From the IMG/VR virus record IMGVR_UViG_3300030098_003895, positions 1-37,587 of that record: a DNA stretch of 37,587 bases. One strand, written 5' to 3'. The notes below the pieces were generated by a model that saw nothing but the letters and a program-made list of their open reading frames with translations, ran no database searches and was not told the DNA's origin. How positions within the stretch are numbered: the first letter of the stretch is position 1; each line of letters begins with the position of its first letter. Source of the stretch: a virus. A program made the position numbers and the translations under genes. Positions 31,356 through 37,587 of this stretch are shown here, piece by piece.

Positions 31356-31405
31356 TGGTTGCGGGGGTAGGATTTGAACCTACGACCTTCAGGTTATGAG
31401 CCTGA
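31356..31405 (-). other. attP: attP core: 3' 50 bp of an initiator tRNA-Met gene
   Basis: On the minus strand the sequence gives an anticodon stem TCAGG, loop CTCATAA (anticodon CAT) and CCTGA. AGGTC, T-stem GTAGG / CCTAC with TTCAAAT loop, acceptor CCCCGCA and ACCA follow. There is no D-arm or 5' half, so it is not a functional tRNA but the copied 3' end that restores the target gene after integration. The CCCCGCA-ACCA end is that of initiator tRNA. Phage genes lie on both sides, so this is attP rather than attL or attR. Confidence 0.88.
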
Positions 31406-31548
31406 TTTTGGGGTGTAGTAATATCAATCACTTAGCACCTAAGTGGCTGATACTGTTATAAAGATCGGTTGTTATCAGTACATATCTGGACATATCAAAT
31501 CAAATTGGCTGCGGAAGTTTTGCGGAAATCCGCAAAATAACCTGAAGG

Positions 31549-31767
31549 TCACTTTCGCTTGCGAGCTAAGTTGCGAGCTCGAGACATGATAGACAGATTA
31601 CCCGGAGAGTTGTCAAGCGCGTTGCGATTCTTGTGGTCAACGTCCTTGCCATCGCCTTTGCGAACGCGGCCAGCTTTCATCATTTTATATCGCGCCCGGT
31701 TGCGCGCTGCGCGCTTCTTTTTTCGCGTGACCGACTCGGCAGCATACTCGGCTTTGTAATCTCTCAT
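31549..31767 (-). CDS. Small HNH-like protein
   Basis: 72 residues, very basic. The DVDHKNRNALDNSPGNLSIM segment is the HNH-like core (D-H followed by N-x-x-N-L). It ends ARKRK. Similar small phage proteins are annotated as HNH-type or unknown. The full HNH metal set is not evident, so activity is uncertain. It is the last gene of the lysis block, coupled to the holin by ATGA; its stop falls inside the right arm of the att inverted repeat. Confidence 0.65.
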   Translation of the reverse strand: MRDYKAEYAAESVTRKKKRAARNRARYKMMKAGRVRKGDGKDVDHKNRNALDNSPGNLSIMSRARNLARKRK

Positions 31768-32174
31768 TTGTCTTTCCCAAGCTTAGCTTTGTCATAAGAT
31801 CTGGCACCCGTGTACCCAAGGTAACCGGCCCCGAATAATCCCCACAAGGTATCGGGAATAGCACCGAGCAGATCGTTGATGTTCATTGCTGCTTGCGTCA
31901 CATGGTCAGGCCACCAGATGCCGGCGATCCCACCAAACACGCACAACAAGATAACCAGATAGATTATGTACAGGAAGCTCGGACGCGCCCGGCTTGTCCA
32001 CGGGTCTGAGCTTTTTGCCTCAGCGACAATCGCACTGAGCTGCACCTCATAGCGTTTGATGTCCAGCCGCTCGAGCTTTGCTCTTGCGTTCGCCTTTTCC
32101 TCTTCAGTCTCAAAAAGGTTATCGATAAGCTCGCCGCCAAGCTTACCAACGATTGGTCCCAAAACTCCTATCAT
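31764..32174 (-). CDS. Holin, GTA 3-TM family
   Basis: 136 residues. The N-terminal segment MIGVLGPIVGKLGGEL is followed by the charged DNLFETEEEKANARAKLERL helix. The family mark SSDPWTSRARPSF precedes hydrophobic helices YIIYLVILLCVFGGIAGIW and LWGLFGAGYLGYTG. Matches the three-TM holin of gene transfer agents and related phages; it permeabilises the inner membrane. The ATG at 32174 overlaps the amidase stop (ATGA) with GGGG upstream. Confidence 0.88.
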   Translation of the reverse strand: MIGVLGPIVGKLGGELIDNLFETEEEKANARAKLERLDIKRYEVQLSAIVAEAKSSDPWTSRARPSFLYIIYLVILLCVFGGIAGIWWPDHVTQAAMNINDLLGAIPDTLWGLFGAGYLGYTGARSYDKAKLGKDK

Positions 32175-32581
32175 ATTGAACCCCACCATGCTTTTACGTT
32201 AAACGTCGGACATGCTTTGGCCGAGCAATCGTTGTGTCCGATAACTTCAGCCGCCGGGTAACGCGCAATTAAATCCGTAACAAGCTTCTCGAGAGCATGC
32301 CATTGGCTGACCGAAAAATTGGTTGGTTGCTCCCCTGCTCTTGCCTTGCCGCCGACCATTGCCACGCCGATCGACTTGGCGTTGCGCCCAGCCGCATGCG
32401 CGCCGGCAACATCCTCAGCTCTACCGAGCTCCACCTCACCTGATCGATTAATTAAAAAATGATACCCGACATTTGACCAGCCGTTGTCCTCAACATGCCA
32501 GCGTCGAACCTCATCAATGCCTATGTCCATGTCAGCGTAGGTGTCCGTACAGTGGATAATCAGCTCGTTAATTTCGCGCAT
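32171..32581 (-). CDS. Endolysin: N-acetylmuramoyl-L-alanine amidase (T7 lysozyme-like)
   Basis: 136 residues from ATG 32581. Zinc ligands are His10 (IIHCTD), His116 (IGHNDC) and Cys124 (KACPTF); Lys122 and Tyr40 (GYHFLI) fill the other catalytic places of T7 lysozyme. A single domain without signal peptide, so release depends on the holin gene downstream. The start overlaps the preceding nuclease gene by 22 bases. Confidence 0.94.
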   Translation of the reverse strand: MREINELIIHCTDTYADMDIGIDEVRRWHVEDNGWSNVGYHFLINRSGEVELGRAEDVAGAHAAGRNAKSIGVAMVGGKARAGEQPTNFSVSQWHALEKLVTDLIARYPAAEVIGHNDCSAKACPTFNVKAWWGSI

Positions 32582-32952
32582 GCTTGATCCCAACTTTCTC
32601 TCTCGTCAATTTCTAAAAACTTCTGCTCAAATAAATGTGTGGTGACTGTATGGATGTCGTTGACGTTGCGAAAAACTGCCTTCCGCGCATCGAGAGCGAC
32701 TAGGGCAACAACGTCACAATCATTATTTGTGAGGTAATGTTTTTTGTTATTGCCGCGACTTGTTTTCCAAGTGTAGCAACGGCGTTCTCTCTGCATGCGC
32801 TGAGTGGCTTTGACCTCAACCCGAATCCATTGCTCGTTATAACGCGCCAAGAGATCGCAGCCTTGACGATTTACAATTGAAACGTCAGCTCCAAAACCCT
32901 CCAGTATCGCCGCGGCCAACAAATCTCCCCGGCGTCCGATCCGAATGGACAT
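32560..32952 (-). CDS. PD-(D/E)XK nuclease-like protein in the lysis block
   Basis: 130 residues. GRRGDLLAAAILEGFGADV is the first helix, then NRQGCDLLARYNEQWIRVEV with K-A-T after it gives the Asp and E-x-K pattern. WKTSRG and CDVVALVALDARK follow as in small archaeal-type resolvases and PDDEXK_5-like endonucleases. Resolvase or restriction-type activity is possible. It is unusual to find it between lysis and tail genes. Confidence 0.68.
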   Translation of the reverse strand: MSIRIGRRGDLLAAAILEGFGADVSIVNRQGCDLLARYNEQWIRVEVKATQRMQRERRCYTWKTSRGNNKKHYLTNNDCDVVALVALDARKAVFRNVNDIHTVTTHLFEQKFLEIDERESWDQACAKLTS

Positions 32953-32958
32953 TCGACA

Positions 32959-33192
32959 TCAGACCTTGAGCTCTTTCTCAAGCGGTTCAGGTTCCTTTTT
33001 AGGTAAATCAAAATTGACAATCGTACACAGAGCACTCCACGCTTTTATTTCATGAAATTCGTTTTGAGCCAAAAGATTATCGTAGCTTCTTTCAACCTCT
33101 GCCTTCGGTGGACACTCAGGTACATGCACAACCGTGGTATGGAATTGGTCATTGTGCAGCCAGAGCATCACAATAAAAAATGTAGCTTTCAT
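32959..33192 (-). CDS. Small exported or membrane-anchored protein
   Basis: 77 residues. A short hydrophobic N-terminus (MKATFFIVMLWL) looks like a signal or anchor, followed by a polar domain with VPECPPKAEVER and a second Cys in SALCTIVNF; the two Cys may pair in the periplasm. Similar proteins occur beside lysis genes in marine phages (recalled). Possible spanin-related or exclusion function. Confidence 0.6.
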   Translation of the reverse strand: MKATFFIVMLWLHNDQFHTTVVHVPECPPKAEVERSYDNLLAQNEFHEIKAWSALCTIVNFDLPKKEPEPLEKELKV

Positions 33193-33194
33193 GG

Positions 33195-33548
33195 CTAATC
33201 CTTTGATGGGCTCGACACCGGCAGATGCACCGTGTTATGCATTGTGTGCATTCGACCAGATTCAGCCTCAAGCTGCACAATGCGCGCCGTTGTCTCGGCC
33301 TCGAAGCGCGCTCGCTTTTCAAGAGCTTGCACACTGTTAATTATTGCATGCGTGTCGAGCTTGTTATTTTGAACAGCCTCTGTTGATTCCACGATGTCGA
33401 GGCGTTGGTTGAGCTGCGCAAGCTCTTTCTGGATTGTGTTAAGATCCTCTCGCGCCCTGCCGAGCTGCGATCGAACCATACCCCATGTAGCAGCTAACCC
33501 TGACAGAACGGTGCCAAGGGTCATTAATTCACGCGGCCCGAGTTCCAT
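33195..33548 (-). CDS. N-anchored coiled-coil protein, spanin-like candidate
   Basis: 117 residues. A hydrophobic N-terminal helix (LMTLGTVLSGLAATWGMV) precedes a long coiled coil (REDLNTIQKELAQLNQRLD, then NSVQALEKRARFEAET). The inner-membrane plus periplasmic coiled coil topology resembles i-spanins, but no matching lipoprotein partner is seen. The ATG overlaps the upstream stop by one base (TAATG). Confidence 0.55.
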   Translation of the reverse strand: MELGPRELMTLGTVLSGLAATWGMVRSQLGRAREDLNTIQKELAQLNQRLDIVESTEAVQNNKLDTHAIINSVQALEKRARFEAETTARIVQLEAESGRMHTMHNTVHLPVSSPSKD

Positions 33549-34072
33549 TAGCAGACACTCGAGGTGCAGCGGTTCTCAACAATGAACCAGACAAACAACG
33601 CTATCATGGTTATTACACCAATTACCTGACCGAAAATTATAGACCACTTTTTTATGAAGGCTCGACGCTCAGCCGCCTCTCGAGCTCTCGCCTCAGCAAT
33701 TTCTTTCGCTTGCTTCTTTGCTTTTTCTTGTCGCTCTTTGCGGATCCGCATAATCTCATCGACGGTGCCTTTGCCGAAACGATTATCGATCTCTATAAAT
33801 AAATTTTGACGAGCTCTTTCGTTTCGCCGCTCGGTTAAAACCTCGTCAGCGATCTCCGAAAACGAATTTTCCTCAGCATCGTCATGCGAGCGCATGCGTA
33901 AAATTTGTTGTTGTCGCGTCTTTGGCTTAGTGCCTTTTTTCTTATTTTTCTCAGCAGCTTCCTCAGTATGTAGAAGCTGATCTACGGACTGCGCAACTGA
34001 CTTTATATCGCTTGCGGTGTCCAATATTTTTTTACAGGCAGCTAGGCCAAGGGCAATGCTGGCCGGGTCCAT
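33548..34072 (-). CDS. Coiled-coil protein with C-terminal membrane anchor
   Basis: 174 residues. It starts MDPASIALGLAACKKIL, then has a basic linker (EKNKKKGTKPKTRQQQ) and a charged coiled coil (RKERQEKAKKQAKEIAEAR). One transmembrane helix follows (IIFGQVIGVITMIALFVWFI) and Cys residues stand at the very end (RCTSSVC). Similar proteins often follow receptor-binding proteins in marine podophages. Function unknown; it may act in lysis or as an adsorption-linked membrane protein. Confidence 0.55.
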   Translation of the reverse strand: MDPASIALGLAACKKILDTASDIKSVAQSVDQLLHTEEAAEKNKKKGTKPKTRQQQILRMRSHDDAEENSFSEIADEVLTERRNERARQNLFIEIDNRFGKGTVDEIMRIRKERQEKAKKQAKEIAEARAREAAERRAFIKKWSIIFGQVIGVITMIALFVWFIVENRCTSSVC

Positions 34073-34073
34073 A

Positions 34074-36392
34074 TCATTTAGCCCTGTTATTCAGTGGGAA
34101 TGGCGTACCGATAGAAATGCCGCAAGTGGTTTGACCGTCTGTCTGATGCCATGCTCCTTGACCGGGACTGTCTTCACGAACTTTAAATCCCGCACCTAAA
34201 ATATCCGCACTTCCAGTTATTTCGTTAGTGCTAATATTGTGTATGCGAGTGCATTTCGTCCAAGGGTTGTATGGATTGTGCGTGCCACTCCAAGCTAGGT
34301 ATTGCCCGTAACCGCCCCCTGTTTCTGTCATTTGGCCCCATAGCATCCAGTGGGGCTTGTTGTTCGTATGAACATATGCGCTATCTGTGCCGCTAACATT
34401 GACATATTTGTAAAAAGAAACGAGATCATTTTCTGCAAATACAATGTATCGATATGTTCCACTAGGAGCCGCGCTTTTAACTACAGCATTTGAACTGGTC
34501 ACGGCTGCATAATATTTAGAACTTTGCTGACCTTCAGAACCACCTTGAGCAAGCCGGATATTGTTGTTGGCTGTCATATCGGGATGAAACCAAAACCAAC
34601 CATCATGGCTTGATGTAGCCTCAGAACTTATAAGAATAGAAAAACGACTTGTTGGACTGGTTAAACCATGTGCGCCAGTGCTGTCACCACCGCCGTTAGT
34701 ATGAGAAATCGTACCAGTAGCAATTCCTGTGTCTGCGCCAGTTTTAATAGCGCAACCCGTCCAATTATTTGACCCAGCTAACGTAGGAAACGAATTTTTT
34801 CCAAGAACGCCATCGTCTGCAAAAGGAATATAATTAGACGAGTCATCACTAGCATAAAAAATTCGTTGCTCACTCGCATCACGATTGTAGAGTATGCTAA
34901 TCCAGTTGCTAAAACTGTGCGCTCCCTCAGTCGTCGCTTTTATATTTGCTTCCGTTGCATTAGCTGTGACGATTGCGTCAGAGAGTGATCCAGTGTAGCC
35001 ACATGGTAAATTTTGTGTCGCCAATGCTACTCGATAATCCGTGTCAGAAGCATCGTAATCCATAGTTATGGATATTTCCGCATCCTCGACATAAAAGCTA
35101 AAATAGCAATCGGCTCCCTGTAAATCTGAAGGAATATTTGTAGTGTAATCACTACCACCATCTTGGATTCGTGACCCGTTCATATACCACTTAATGGTGT
35201 TGGCATCTCTATCGACGAGAGCTTCAACATTTCCTGTGCCTGTGCCCCAATGTGAGATGCTGACTTCCTCTGATCCTCCTTCAAATATTTTAACAGTCCC
35301 ACCGCCACTGCTGTAGACTAAGGCTAATGTGTCTGAACCACTATGAGGGTTGGTGGAGTTTTGTGGAAAGTTTGACGCTTTACTTACCATCAAATTAAAC
35401 CAGTCATGGCTACCAGTTAAACTTCCTTTAGTAGTCTTACAGCTCCACTTTCCTGTAGTGGGAATAGGGATAGTTGTCACAGCCGTTTTAGCACCACTTG
35501 AAGAAGTCGCCGTTAAGTTTCCATTGCTGAATGTAGGGGGATTATTAGTGGAGTTATTTTTAAAAATAGGATTAAAAGTGCATTGGTTCCCTTTGTTATT
35601 CTCCACATCATTAACTGGATTTTCACCAGCAATTACATTTGCGGCAACCATGCTTGAAGGGGTGAAGTGGTTATTGTTTCCGCTTACATCCTTTCCAACA
35701 CCATAAGTTGAAAAAGATGGATCACTCCCGTTGATCCAAAATCCATTGGTCCCAAAACTGCTAATTGTGCTTGGGTCTTTTGGCACCCATATGCCTGTAT
35801 CTGCATCAAACCCACCGAAATCAGTAATTGCAAAATCACCCTCTTGAATGGACTTGGTATCAATAAATAATGGATCAGCCATGTACCCCGAAAACCAATT
35901 CTCACTACCACTACCATGATTACTTCCCAAGTAATGAACTTGATTTTCGTTGAACTTGCCAACGTATGTTGAGGATGAAGGATAGTTGGTTGTGCCTAAA
36001 CTTGGCTCTACCCCATTAACATAGACCTTTATTCGATCTGAAGCTGTCCCTTCGCCGTGGTGATGTGAAACCAGAATGTGGTACCAAGCAGTAGGGTCAA
36101 AGAAAACACCGCTAGTGACAAGTTGTGCATCACTACCATCGTTTAAATTGATATATAATTTATTGCTGACAAAGAAATAAATGTCCCGATTCGGGCTAGA
36201 ACCTGCCGAGAATATTGTGTCATTGTCGCTAAAGCTTGTCCGTTTTACCCATACGCTAAAGATGAACTCAGTGCCGTCACTGTCGCTAAATGTTCGACTT
36301 AAAGTATCTGCCGACCCATCGAACATCAAAGCCGCCGCTGGAGAATATGCGTCATCCGCGCTGGACATCATCGTGAAAGGAAATGTAAACAT
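34074..36392 (-). CDS. LamG/SPRY receptor-binding tail protein
   Basis: 772 residues. A LamG/concanavalin-like domain occupies about residues 20-175 (FIFSVWVKRTSFSDN, WYHILVSHHHGEG, IKVYVNGVEP). A SPRY-like jelly-roll follows at about 290-450 (KWSCKTTKGS, VEALVDRDANTIKWYMNG, CYFSFYVEDAE). The DUF7483-like C-terminal module (HSFSNWISILYNRDAS, HWMLWGQMTETGG) ends it. The gene looks lower in GC than its neighbours, typical of swapped host-range modules. The ATG overlaps the fibre stop by one base. Confidence 0.8.
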   Translation of the reverse strand: MFTFPFTMMSSADDAYSPAAALMFDGSADTLSRTFSDSDGTEFIFSVWVKRTSFSDNDTIFSAGSSPNRDIYFFVSNKLYINLNDGSDAQLVTSGVFFDPTAWYHILVSHHHGEGTASDRIKVYVNGVEPSLGTTNYPSSSTYVGKFNENQVHYLGSNHGSGSENWFSGYMADPLFIDTKSIQEGDFAITDFGGFDADTGIWVPKDPSTISSFGTNGFWINGSDPSFSTYGVGKDVSGNNNHFTPSSMVAANVIAGENPVNDVENNKGNQCTFNPIFKNNSTNNPPTFSNGNLTATSSSGAKTAVTTIPIPTTGKWSCKTTKGSLTGSHDWFNLMVSKASNFPQNSTNPHSGSDTLALVYSSGGGTVKIFEGGSEEVSISHWGTGTGNVEALVDRDANTIKWYMNGSRIQDGGSDYTTNIPSDLQGADCYFSFYVEDAEISITMDYDASDTDYRVALATQNLPCGYTGSLSDAIVTANATEANIKATTEGAHSFSNWISILYNRDASEQRIFYASDDSSNYIPFADDGVLGKNSFPTLAGSNNWTGCAIKTGADTGIATGTISHTNGGGDSTGAHGLTSPTSRFSILISSEATSSHDGWFWFHPDMTANNNIRLAQGGSEGQQSSKYYAAVTSSNAVVKSAAPSGTYRYIVFAENDLVSFYKYVNVSGTDSAYVHTNNKPHWMLWGQMTETGGGYGQYLAWSGTHNPYNPWTKCTRIHNISTNEITGSADILGAGFKVREDSPGQGAWHQTDGQTTCGISIGTPFPLNNRAK

Positions 36393-37587
36393 TAGGCGAA
36401 CCCGAGCTGCGCCACGCCAAGCATTTTTGTACCGTTAGATACAAACGTCAGGACATCGATGGCGTTAGCTCCAGTTGATAACGTCGGTTCAGTTCCACCC
36501 GGCCAAATGTATGCGCTGGCAGTTGTGTCCAGTGTTCGAGAGCCGGTGCCGTCTTGCACCACAATCAAGATGTATGTGCAGCCGGCTACTTGGTTGCTCG
36601 GATTATCGAGCACCCGGTTACCTCCGAGCGTGACCGTAGCCACCTGATTTTGGCTCAGATCCCATGAAATATTTGAGCCATCGCTCAAGGTTGTCATATT
36701 AAAGTTTTGCGCTTTAGTGTATTCCCTTGCAGTAGCTGTTAGTTCAGTCGAGCCAAACAATTCAGTCGTTGTAATCTTCTTGTGAGCCGTCGCGCTGGCA
36801 TCGTAAATGGCAAACGCATCAGCCGCTACCGGGCTCCCGCTCAACGCACTTTGAGCGTTGATGTCTACCGTGATCGTGCCTGTAGATGTGATGGCACCAC
36901 CTGTTGCCATTCCAGCCGTGGCGATATTTGTAACCGTGCCGCCGGTGCCGGGAAATATCTTGGTATAGGTGATAGCGGTTGTGCCAAGTGTTCCTCCAGA
37001 ATCGGAAGTGTTTAGGTAGAGGTCATCGGCGTTTGTGCTACCTTGCTGAATGCTGATGAGCTGACCAGCAATCTCATCCCATGTGTCAGCCTCACTGCTC
37101 CGCGCTGGCGAGCTGCCAACAGTGTATAGCCCATTTTCGCTTTGGTCCGATTGGTCTTTCACGAGCACCGTATCGCCATCGCTCAAACTAATCCCGTCAA
37201 GCGTATCTGAGGGGTTAAGCGCAGTTGCTATTGTAATGTTCGCCGTGGTTGCAGCCTTCACGGTTAGCCGAGTGCGGATACCGGCCAATGCGGAGTCCAC
37301 GTATTGTTTGCTCGCAATGCTTAGATTTGCTGAGCCCATCGAGGCCAGCGTAGAGCTTGAGGTGATGCCTGAGTACGTGCCGCCGGTGATCGTTTTCCCT
37401 GTAAAGGTAACGGCTGACGGGATGCTGATTGTTGGGTTGCCGCTTACACCGTTACCGTTTGCAAGCGTAATCTCGTTTGAGGTGCCGGTGATGGTTCTTG
37501 GCTCGGCAGATCCGCTGCCGGCATGCGCTATTATGCCATTCCCCTCGGTTGCTAAAAGATTTGTAAAAACTTGCGCGGGGGTCTGAA
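36392..37587 (-). CDS. Tail fibre, C-terminal part (runs off right edge)
   Basis: An open frame to the right edge gives 397 residues. It starts with QTPAQVFTNLLATEGNGI and then a fibre repeat (ITGTSNEITLANGNGVSG, FTGKTITGG). The middle contains KQYVDSALAGIRTRLTVKA, typical of phage fibres, and TWDEIAGQLISIQQGS. The C-terminus ends MLGVAQLGFA. An apparent ATG at 37339 is only an internal Met. It is probably the continuation of the fibre beginning at 404. Confidence 0.8.
   Translation of the reverse strand, partial: QTPAQVFTNLLATEGNGIIAHAGSGSAEPRTITGTSNEITLANGNGVSGNPTISIPSAVTFTGKTITGGTYSGITSSSTLASMGSANLSIASKQYVDSALAGIRTRLTVKAATTANITIATALNPSDTLDGISLSDGDTVLVKDQSDQSENGLYTVGSSPARSSEADTWDEIAGQLISIQQGSTNADDLYLNTSDSGGTLGTTAITYTKIFPGTGGTVTNIATAGMATGGAITSTGTITVDINAQSALSGSPVAADAFAIYDASATAHKKITTTELFGSTELTATAREYTKAQNFNMTTLSDGSNISWDLSQNQVATVTLGGNRVLDNPSNQVAGCTYILIVVQDGTGSRTLDTTASAYIWPGGTEPTLSTGANAIDVLTFVSNGTKMLGVAQLGFA

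Larger units (their letters stand above)
31247..31550. repeat. 22-bp inverted repeat bracketing attP
   Basis: The left arm (31247-31268) and right arm (31529-31550, reversed) match in 21 of 22 bases. Each joins a tRNA-like half (GACC-N-TCAGGTTAT) to the arm motif TTTGCGGA. The tRNA half also occurs in the attP core itself (31384-31397). Further TTGCGGAAA copies lie at 31288, 31299 and 31520, and TGCGGA-AA-TCCGCA is a palindrome at 31521-31534. Confidence 0.8.

Noticed and set aside
31356-31405. Functional tRNA-Met gene
   Set aside because: Only the anticodon arm, T-arm and acceptor 3' strand are present; the upstream sequence has no D-arm or matching TGCGGGG 5' strand.
37083-37586. 167-codon plus-strand ORF at the right edge
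   Set aside because: Antisense to the tail-fibre frame that is open to the edge and carries recognisable fibre repeats.
34074-37587. Diversity-generating retroelement (as in BPP-1) acting on the receptor-binding gene
   Set aside because: No reverse transcriptase motif is present anywhere in the window and no template/variable repeat pair is seen near the fibre or LamG/SPRY gene.

Overview
The window reads as an almost complete temperate podovirus genome of about 38 kb, with no host flank. It has T7/BPP-1-type virion genes: a T7 gp8-like portal, tail tubular proteins A and B, a gp13/gp14/gp15/gp16-like internal-protein block, a T7-type tail-fibre N-terminus and a Bbp19-like protein. These are combined with a lambda-like lysogeny module (S24-type repressor, Cro-like protein, tyrosine integrase, attP). 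No RNA polymerase or DNA polymerase gene is visible. The host is probably an alphaproteobacterium. The attP core copies the 3' 50 bp of an initiator tRNA-Met gene whose anticodon stem is of the AGG/CCT kind, and the holin resembles the gene-transfer-agent 3-TM family. The host call is an inference.

Layout. Leftward from 27.5 to 20.4 kb lies the early operon: Cro-like protein, a possible CII-position regulator, RusA resolvase, Sak4-like ATPase, DUF669-like ssDNA-binding protein, Cas4-like nuclease, three small proteins, a Toprim/RepA-like primase-helicase, an iteron cluster that is a candidate origin, and a sigma-like HTH protein in the position of lambda Q, followed by a terminator. Leftward from 20.2 kb to position 1 lies the late operon: TerS, a small Zn-ribbon protein, TerL, two Pro-rich proteins, portal, Bbp19-like protein, scaffold, capsid, decoration protein, tail tubes, internal virion proteins and the start of the tail fibre. 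Leftward from 37.6 to 31.5 kb come the remainder of a tail fibre, a LamG/SPRY receptor-binding protein, membrane coiled-coil proteins, a nuclease, amidase, 3-TM holin and a small HNH-like protein. The fibre starts at 404 and runs off the left edge, and another fibre fragment runs in from the right edge. The map is therefore most simply circular, with one late operon crossing the window boundary. The two fibre fragments do not join in frame, so some fibre sequence is probably missing.

The rightward operon 27.57-29.35 kb holds the repressor, a 47-residue membrane peptide, an excisionase-like protein, a DUF6378-like protein and a PD-(D/E)XK-like nuclease. The leftward lysogeny unit 31.2-29.4 kb holds two small genes and the integrase. 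The att region (31.25-31.55 kb) separates this unit from the lysis genes. One rightward cargo gene (15.4-15.7 kb) with its own promoter is inserted between portal and scaffold.

Structures worth attention: a duplicated three-way-junction RNA-like element ahead of two genes in the integrase operon; a 22-bp inverted repeat bracketing attP; an att-like sequence with the same TTGCGGAAA arms beside the terminase genes; an SSB-type DDDIPF tail on a protein that is not an SSB; and a hairpin that would sequester the ribosome-binding site of the Cas4-like nuclease gene.
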